Part shown: positions 58,992 to 64,000 of the stretch, one piece after another
How the letters are laid out: every line of letters begins with the position of its first letter
Position numbering within the stretch: position 1 is the stretch's first letter
IMG/VR virus record: IMGVR_UViG_3300044645_001738
Location: 1-64,000 of that record
Strand: one strand, 5' to 3'
Source: a virus
Length of the DNA: 64,000 nucleotides
Position numbers and translations under genes: made by a program
Notes under the pieces: model-generated
The model's database searches: none
Told to the model about the DNA's origin: nothing
Seen by the model: only the letters and a program-made list of their open reading frames with translations

Positions 58992-60992
58992 TTAGGGCAT
59001 TGCTGCGCCGTAGTGAATAGCAAGAATATCACCGTATTTTGTTGCGCCTGCAGGGCCAGTAGCCCCTGTTGCACCTGATACACCTATTACACCAGTAGCT
59101 CCTGTAATGCCTATCACTCCTGTGGCACCTGTAACACCAGTGGGGCCAGCAACGCCCGTGGCACCGGTAGTACCTTGAACACCTGTCGCCCCTGTAATTC
59201 CAACAACTCCTGTGGCACCTGTTATTCCTACACCTGTTGCACCTGTTGGTCCGGTGATTCCCACACCAGTGGCACCTGTTGGTCCCGTGATTCCAGTGGC
59301 ACCTGTTACGCCCTGAACACCTGTGGCACCGGTGATTCCAATAACACCCGTCGCACCTTGTACGCCAGTTGCGCCGGTAACACCTGTTACACCTGTAGCA
59401 CCTGCAACGCCTGTAGCACCTTGAACACCTGTTGCTCCCGTAGTTCCAGCAACTCCTGTAGCGCCGGTTATTCCTACACCTGTGGCACCAGTTGGCCCGG
59501 TGGCACCTTGTGGTCCGCTAACCAACGCTAAGAATACAGCTAGGTTATTCGCAAAGTTTGTCGAGCCCGTACCACCGGATGCAACTAAAGTTGCTGGATA
59601 TGTCCAGTAGCTGGTTGACGTGCCAGGATTAACGTTCGTTGGGGTGCCGTTAACTTTCCATGTTTGGTAATTAGAACTGGAGCCTTGGTCCTGGATTGTA
59701 ATAATTTCTGTATTGAAAACTTGCGCAAGAAAGATATCGATATCAATCGCATCGCTTGTTAAATGGCTAACGTTGATTTGCGTTGCACTTGCTTGTGTTG
59801 CGTTGTTCCAAATTACAAAACCTGCGCCTGGATCTCCGCTTGTAATTGTTGTCTTTGCGGAATACTTAAAGAGGCTGGAAGAAAAACCTTGTGGGCCAGT
59901 CGCACCAGTGGGACCTGCAACACCAGTAGCGCCAACACCCGTGGCACCTTGTACGCCTGTAGCGCCAGTGGAACCCTGCACACCCGTAGCACCAGTGGCT
60001 CCTGTAACGCCCTGTATGCCGGTTGCACCTGTGATACCAACAACGCCTGTGGCACCTTGCACGCCAGTGGCACCTGTGGCTCCTGTAGCGCCTTGCGTAC
60101 CAGTGGCACCGGTAACTCCTGCGACACCGGTAGCACCCGTGGGACCAGTTATGCCCTGAACTCCGGTAGCACCTGTGACACCGGTAGGACCCGCAATGCC
60201 TGTTGCGCCCGTTACTCCAGTAACTCCTTGGATACCAGTGGGACCTTGTATGCCAGTGGCACCTGTTGGACCGGTAATACCTTGAACACCAGTGGCACCA
60301 GTAGGGCCGTCAATACCTGTGGCACCGGTGGGACCAGTGGGTCCATCTACGCCTGTTACACCTTGAATACCCGTGGCACCTGTGATACCAATGGGGCCTG
60401 TAGCGCCGGTAACTCCAGTGACACCTGTAGGACCAGCTACGCCTGTAGGACCGGTAATACCTTGAATACCAGTTGCGCCTTGTGGACCAGTGACGCCTTG
60501 TATGCCGCTCGCACCTGTAGGGCCACTTGGACCTGTGGGGCCTGTAGTACCAGAGGGACCAGTAGGGCCGGTGGGGCCGCCACTAGGGCCAGTGGGACCT
60601 GTCGGGCCAATCATTGTATAGACCTTCGCCAGACCGGCGGAATCGTATACAACCCAATCTGCGTTCTCATTGAGGACCACAGATTCGCCAGCGAGAAGCA
60701 AACCGGTCCACACCGTGGTTGTTAGTGCACCATCAGTGTGATTGATGGTAATACTGTTGCTTAAAGTTGGATCATCATTCTTGATAAAACAGGTTCTTAA
60801 GTTGCGCTGAATAGTAGAGGTTGTGGGACCAGTGACAATTGTAGTTGTTGTGGCAGTTGTGATATTGGTGTCAAGTCTACCGGCGGACACATTACCGCTG
60901 TTGTTATCTGCAAACGCAGCATGAACTTCAACATTCGTTGCCGCCGAAGTAACAATACGAACAGCATCCGACGTGGAAGTCAGCAGTAACAT
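58992..60992 (-). CDS. Collagen-like tail-fibre protein, 666 aa
   Basis: N-terminal about 130 residues form a beta-rich virion-binding domain ([40 protein letters not shown]). Then two long Gly-X-Y blocks ([17 protein letters not shown]) separated by about 110 non-collagen residues ([40 protein letters not shown]). The Gly-X-Y blocks would form triple-helical shafts and the insert a trimeric head. The C-terminal end is short. Phage collagen-like fibres are common; the many near-identical repeats invite recombination. Confidence 0.85.
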   Translation of the reverse strand: MLLLTSTSDAVRIVTSAATNVEVHAAFADNNSGNVSAGRLDTNITTATTTTIVTGPTTSTIQRNLRTCFIKNDDPTLSNSITINHTDGALTTTVWTGLLLAGESVVLNENADWVVYDSAGLAKVYTMIGPTGPTGPSGGPTGPTGPSGTTGPTGPSGPTGASGIQGVTGPQGATGIQGITGPTGVAGPTGVTGVTGATGPIGITGATGIQGVTGVDGPTGPTGATGIDGPTGATGVQGITGPTGATGIQGPTGIQGVTGVTGATGIAGPTGVTGATGVQGITGPTGATGVAGVTGATGTQGATGATGATGVQGATGVVGITGATGIQGVTGATGATGVQGSTGATGVQGATGVGATGVAGPTGATGPQGFSSSLFKYSAKTTITSGDPGAGFVIWNNATQASATQINVSHLTSDAIDIDIFLAQVFNTEIITIQDQGSSSNYQTWKVNGTPTNVNPGTSTSYWTYPATLVASGGTGSTNFANNLAVFLALVSGPQGATGPTGATGVGITGATGVAGTTGATGVQGATGVAGATGVTGVTGATGVQGATGVIGITGATGVQGVTGATGITGPTGATGVGITGPTGATGVGITGATGVVGITGATGVQGTTGATGVAGPTGVTGATGVIGITGATGVIGVSGATGATGPAGATKYGDILAIHYGAAMP

Positions 60993-61033
60993 TTCAGCCT
61001 ACCTACCGTAATAATCTATTTTAATCTATTTGC

Positions 61034-62671
61034 TTAAGTTGCGGGCATGCCGCCTTGAGAAGGAATGTACAGATTTCCTTCCTTGTCAAACATTGAGAAG
61101 CCTTGCATGCGAATAAAGGTCGACGGTACGTTAAACAGTTTCTGCATCATTGGCATCATCATTGGTGCCTGGCAGTTATACGGTGGTACGTCCATGTAAG
61201 AAACGGCGTGCCTGGCTAGTTCGACACTGATTCTTTCTTGGTTTTTTTCATTTGTATCCACAAGTTGTTGTTCCCATTCAACTAAACTGCCGTTGCTTAT
61301 TGGAACATCTGACGGCTCGGGCGGGAATACTCCCTCCTTAAAGCGCATTGCGTAAACATGTTTGCAATACCGAAATTCATCTAAGACTGGGGTCCACGTA
61401 TCCGTCAAGGATACCAACTCATTTCCTACCGTGGAGTAGTCAGCGTAAGTCGGCAAGCCGTCTGATTTTGCACCAGGTAATGCTGGGTCTGTCCCTCTTA
61501 AGTAAACAGAGCCAAAGTCTGTAAACAAACCAGGACTGTCCCTGGTCGTACCTTCTACTACCGATGAGTTTGGTGTGATGGTTGGTGGAACATTATATTC
61601 TGGTGCAGGGGCAACAATCTGCATTCCACGATTGACATTACCTGGTGTCATTGCATTATTGTTGACGAGACCATTGAGCGTAATGATTTCCTTGCGACCA
61701 GGCTTCACGTTGCCGATGCTATTCCTGGGGAAACATCTACGGTTGGAATCTTTTAGATTCATCATGAATGCATAATCTCGCCTTGTGAAATCTTGGCAAG
61801 AACAGCAGTAACGCGTACCCGTCATGAAGAAACGCCCCACGTTTGGCGGCCTGGTAGCAGGAGTAACCAGTGCTCGATCTGGGGTTGCCTCAACGGAACC
61901 ACGCTTGCGAAGTGTCAATACACCCGTGAATGGGTTGGTGTCTACCAGGATGGCTTGAACGTATCCGTAGCGCTTCTGTGTTAACGGATCAATCGTATCC
62001 CTGGTAATCGGCACACCATTCTGAGTGATAATTCGATCCTCTAAGATCTCACCGTTAATTGCCTTGAGTCCCCCTGGTACTCCTGGGAGTGCAACGTATA
62101 GCGGAGGTGGTAATGGATTTTGTGTACTCCAATCACCAGCCAACTGGACGTACCAATACTCATCATCTTCCGTTACGGAAGCAATCGAAGCAGTTCTTGT
62201 GGTTATGTAAAATTGCGGATCAAACCACTGACCAATGTTTTCATAGTTGTTGAATTGCGCGGCATGCCAATAGAACGGATTGGTAACGCGAGTGTTGCGT
62301 ATGTTATCAAACCGAAGACTTCCTGCGACCCGGATCCCGGACCAGTGCATCCCAAACTCTTTGTTGACTGTTGGGAAACCTTTGAAGATACCAGGCAATA
62401 CTGGTGGGTTAGACCCAGGGGTTGATGTTGCTCCTTGTGGGATTGGTACTTGGTATAAGAATGGATATTCGTACGACGTATCCGTTACCGATGCTGTGGC
62501 CAGCTCGTAACCACGGCGCCAACGTGCCCAAGAGGACTCCCGATCGAGAGCCGCAAAAGAGTTTGGGACGCTGCCCTGTGAAAACTCTGTTGTAATCGGT
62601 TTTACTTTTGGCGGTTCAAAAGCTCGTTGCTTGCTGAAACCGTCAAACGAACCACCAAATTTTTTTGGCAT
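61034..62671 (-). CDS. Large virion structural protein, 545 aa
   Basis: MPKKFGGSFDGFSKQRAFEP, ARWRRGYELATASVTDTSYE, YQVPIPQGATSTPGSNPPVL, FFMTGTRYCCSCQDFTRRDY, CFPRNSIGNVKPGRKEI, CKHVYAMRFKEGVFPPEPSD. A Tyr/Pro/Arg-rich beta protein containing a C..C.C pattern that might bind zinc. Likely a tail or baseplate component, as its place between fibre genes and the next beta protein suggests. No firm family. Confidence 0.6.
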   Translation of the reverse strand: MPKKFGGSFDGFSKQRAFEPPKVKPITTEFSQGSVPNSFAALDRESSWARWRRGYELATASVTDTSYEYPFLYQVPIPQGATSTPGSNPPVLPGIFKGFPTVNKEFGMHWSGIRVAGSLRFDNIRNTRVTNPFYWHAAQFNNYENIGQWFDPQFYITTRTASIASVTEDDEYWYVQLAGDWSTQNPLPPPLYVALPGVPGGLKAINGEILEDRIITQNGVPITRDTIDPLTQKRYGYVQAILVDTNPFTGVLTLRKRGSVEATPDRALVTPATRPPNVGRFFMTGTRYCCSCQDFTRRDYAFMMNLKDSNRRCFPRNSIGNVKPGRKEIITLNGLVNNNAMTPGNVNRGMQIVAPAPEYNVPPTITPNSSVVEGTTRDSPGLFTDFGSVYLRGTDPALPGAKSDGLPTYADYSTVGNELVSLTDTWTPVLDEFRYCKHVYAMRFKEGVFPPEPSDVPISNGSLVEWEQQLVDTNEKNQERISVELARHAVSYMDVPPYNCQAPMMMPMMQKLFNVPSTFIRMQGFSMFDKEGNLYIPSQGGMPAT

Positions 62672-62674
62672 TGA

Positions 62675-63460
62675 TTAGAAGAAGCCGCCTTGCGCAGCAA
62701 CGTGCACACCTGGGATGTAACCAGAACTATTGGGACCATCCGGGAACACGCCAACGTAAACACGATCGCCACGCTCAAGGTAAATTCCTTTGTTACGCAG
62801 TGGAGCTGTAGTACCAAGGCCGTTGGTATTACCTGCGCTCACACTGGGAACTGCCAGTTGTGGCATCACATCCGAACAGTCAACCACACCGCTGTTTGCG
62901 GGGATTGTTTTGGCGAATAACACTTTGTAGTCACCAGAGCCAGGGATTGGTGTGGTTGTGCCACGTGTCTGGTAAAAGACAAAGGTAGCAGCGGGTTGAT
63001 CCCCGTATGCAATACCGTTGTACAAGAAACCAGACGTAGTACCGCCCGAATAATTCAATGCACTGTTGACGCCTGTCAGCGTGCCAGAACCGGTGTATGT
63101 GTAATAGCCGTAACCACTGTATGGTGCGCCAGCACCAGTGAGAGAACCTGTGGCGGATACAAAAACAATCTGTCCGCTAACCAGGGAGACTGGTGTTCCT
63201 GACGTTGTGGAATTTACTGTATAGTCGGGGCCGCGATAAAAATCGTTACGTGTGATCGTGATGGAATCAATGACACCGCCACTGTTATTGTCTTCGCTCA
63301 GTGACGCATCCATGTCTACCAAGATGGAAGGCGCTTGGCCACCTTGGACAAACAAAGTATTACTTGCTGCACTACCAACGGTTTGCGTTGTAACACGCAC
63401 CGAATCAAATAAGGGCCTATCAACCAACAGTGGCTGCTTGTTTGTAGATGTCGAGCTCAA
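62675..63460 (-). CDS. Beta-rich virion protein, TTG start, 261 aa
   Basis: The open frame begins at TTG 63460 just after an upstream stop, without any in-frame ATG near by. VDMDASLSEDNNSGGVIDSI, YTVNSTTSGTPVSLVSGQIV, GNTNGLGTTAPLRNKGIYLE, RGDRVYVGVFPDGPNSSGYI. Gly/Ser/Thr-rich with a likely beta-sandwich fold; structural. The start at TTG is unusual in this phage but the reading frame is well supported. Confidence 0.6.
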   Translation of the reverse strand: MSSTSTNKQPLLVDRPLFDSVRVTTQTVGSAASNTLFVQGGQAPSILVDMDASLSEDNNSGGVIDSITITRNDFYRGPDYTVNSTTSGTPVSLVSGQIVFVSATGSLTGAGAPYSGYGYYTYTGSGTLTGVNSALNYSGGTTSGFLYNGIAYGDQPAATFVFYQTRGTTTPIPGSGDYKVLFAKTIPANSGVVDCSDVMPQLAVPSVSAGNTNGLGTTAPLRNKGIYLERGDRVYVGVFPDGPNSSGYIPGVHVAAQGGFF

Positions 63461-63472
63461 AGTAGACTTAAC

Positions 63473-63499
63473 ACCCTATCTCTGTTATATTGATAGGGT
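63473..63499. promoter_or_regulatory. Hairpin in the leader of the gene ending at 62675
   Basis: ACCCTATC (63473-63480) pairs with GATAGGGT (63492-63499). Read leftward it lies between the TTAGAATAA-like motif (63521-63533) and the TTG start, so it could be a leader element. Confidence 0.45.
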
Positions 63500-63520
63500 C
63501 CCCGAGAAACTCCCTTTATT

Positions 63521-63533
63521 CTAATGGTCCAAA
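63521..63533 (-). promoter_or_regulatory. Late-promoter-like motif TTAGAATAAAGGG
   Basis: Minus-strand match to the TTANAATAA(G) set, about 60 nt upstream of the leftward gene start at 63460; it overlaps the start of the rightward HNH gene at 63524. Confidence 0.4.
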
Positions 63534-64000
63534 CTGTTTTTACTTGCAAGAATTGTGGCAAAATTTTTGAACGTTCTGGCATGGCTGGGGCTACGTGCCG
63601 GGCTCGGGTAAGGCAACGTGGTTATGTTTTTTGTTCTAAAGGCTGTGGCAGCTACAAGCACGGTGGGTACAAAAATCAAGACTCGGAATATTGCTCGTGG
63701 AACGCAATGAAGTCTCGTTGCAATAATTTAAACCATGGCTCTTATGCCCGCTATGGAGGCCGTGGTATTACGTATGATCCATCATGGGAAATTTATACAA
63801 ATTTTCTTACTGACATGGGGCCAAAGCCAAGCCCTGAAATGGAGTTAGAAAGAATAGACAATGACAAAAACTATTGTAAAGAAAATTGCCGCTGGGCCAC
63901 GCATAAAGAACAGACTCGCAACCGTGGCGGAAAACGTGCAACACGTCTTTACACGTTTAACGGGAAAACTCAATGCATTGCCGATTGGGCAAAAGAAGTT
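63524..64000 (+). CDS. HNH endonuclease, cut by the window end (159 codons visible)
   Basis: Zinc ribbon CKNCGKIFER and CSKGCGSYKH, then the catalytic part CSWNAMKSRCNNLNHGSYAR, YGGRGITYDPSWEIYTNFLT, LERIDNDKNYCKENCRWATH (the GGRGI..D..W and LdRiDNdg.Y...NCRWAT pattern of phage HNH homing endonucleases), ending in the HTH start TFNGKTQCIADWAKEV. It runs off the right edge without a stop. The only rightward gene after the late leftward block. Confidence 0.85.
   Translation, partial: MVQTVFTCKNCGKIFERSGMAGATCRARVRQRGYVFCSKGCGSYKHGGYKNQDSEYCSWNAMKSRCNNLNHGSYARYGGRGITYDPSWEIYTNFLTDMGPKPSPEMELERIDNDKNYCKENCRWATHKEQTRNRGGKRATRLYTFNGKTQCIADWAKEV

Noticed and set aside
59175-60725. Rightward Cys/Ser/Thr-rich ORFs in the collagen-like region
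   Set aside because: Shadow frames of the GATG/GPTG repeats; no independent coding signal.

Overview
The window looks like part of a tailed double-stranded DNA phage genome that infects picocyanobacteria (Synechococcus/Cyanobium type, probably freshwater), most likely from a metagenome assembly. The evidence is a T7-like family A DNA polymerase, a D5-type primase-helicase, two cell-wall lysins, long tail-fibre genes (S74 chaperone, collagen-like, glycine-rich), and auxiliary genes typical of cyanophages: a high-light-inducible (Hli) protein, an NblA-like protein, SpeD, ThyX, dCTP deaminase and a cyanobacterial-type tRNA-Leu(UAA). No integrase, terminase, portal or capsid gene is recognisable here, so the packaging and head genes probably lie outside.

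Layout. (1) 1-28.7 kb, mostly rightward: many small unknown genes, each cluster preceded by stem-loops in the 5' leader; a GC-rich set of duplicated small gene families (6.4-8.1, 12.8-13.7 and 15.4-16.0 kb); then ThyX, a GP88-family protein, DNA polymerase, a two-OB-fold SSB, a DUF5895-like protein, Gp157-like and HicA-like proteins, an HNH endonuclease, and at the end a virion-like protein and a Dps-like protein. A few small leftward genes (4.3-4.6, 5.2-5.7, 15.0, 21.4 kb) interrupt this arm. (2) 28.7-31.2 kb, leftward: HNH/HTH fragments, a tRNA-like element, a structured RNA with terminator, small genes, a methyltransferase and Hli. (3) 31.25-39.75 kb, rightward: RecB/Cas4-like nuclease, primase-helicase, SpeD, glycosyltransferase, an HNH cassette next to a large imperfect inverted repeat, a structural protein and a putative holin. 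(4) 39.75-47.2 kb, leftward: endolysin, YdcF-like protein and two long tail-fibre genes. (5) 47.3-49.75 kb, rightward: HTH protein, adenine-methylase-like protein, dCTP deaminase. (6) 49.7-63.5 kb, leftward: NblA-like protein, T4-type lysozyme, large virion proteins, a glycosyltransferase-methyltransferase fusion, adhesin/collagen-like fibres. An HNH gene runs off the right end.

How the genes fit together. Polymerase, primase-helicase, SSB, nuclease and Gp157/DUF5895-like proteins form the replication/recombination set. ThyX and Dcd redirect pyrimidine nucleotides to DNA. Hli, NblA-like, SpeD and Dps-like proteins would adjust host photosynthesis, light harvesting, polyamines and oxidative stress. 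Late genes lie on both strands and several are preceded by a TTANAATAAG motif, a candidate late promoter. The strongest undescribed signals are families of covarying hairpins placed about 30-40 nt before start codons in the left arm, and a paired 24-nt palindrome/inverted repeat at 36.8-37.0 kb.
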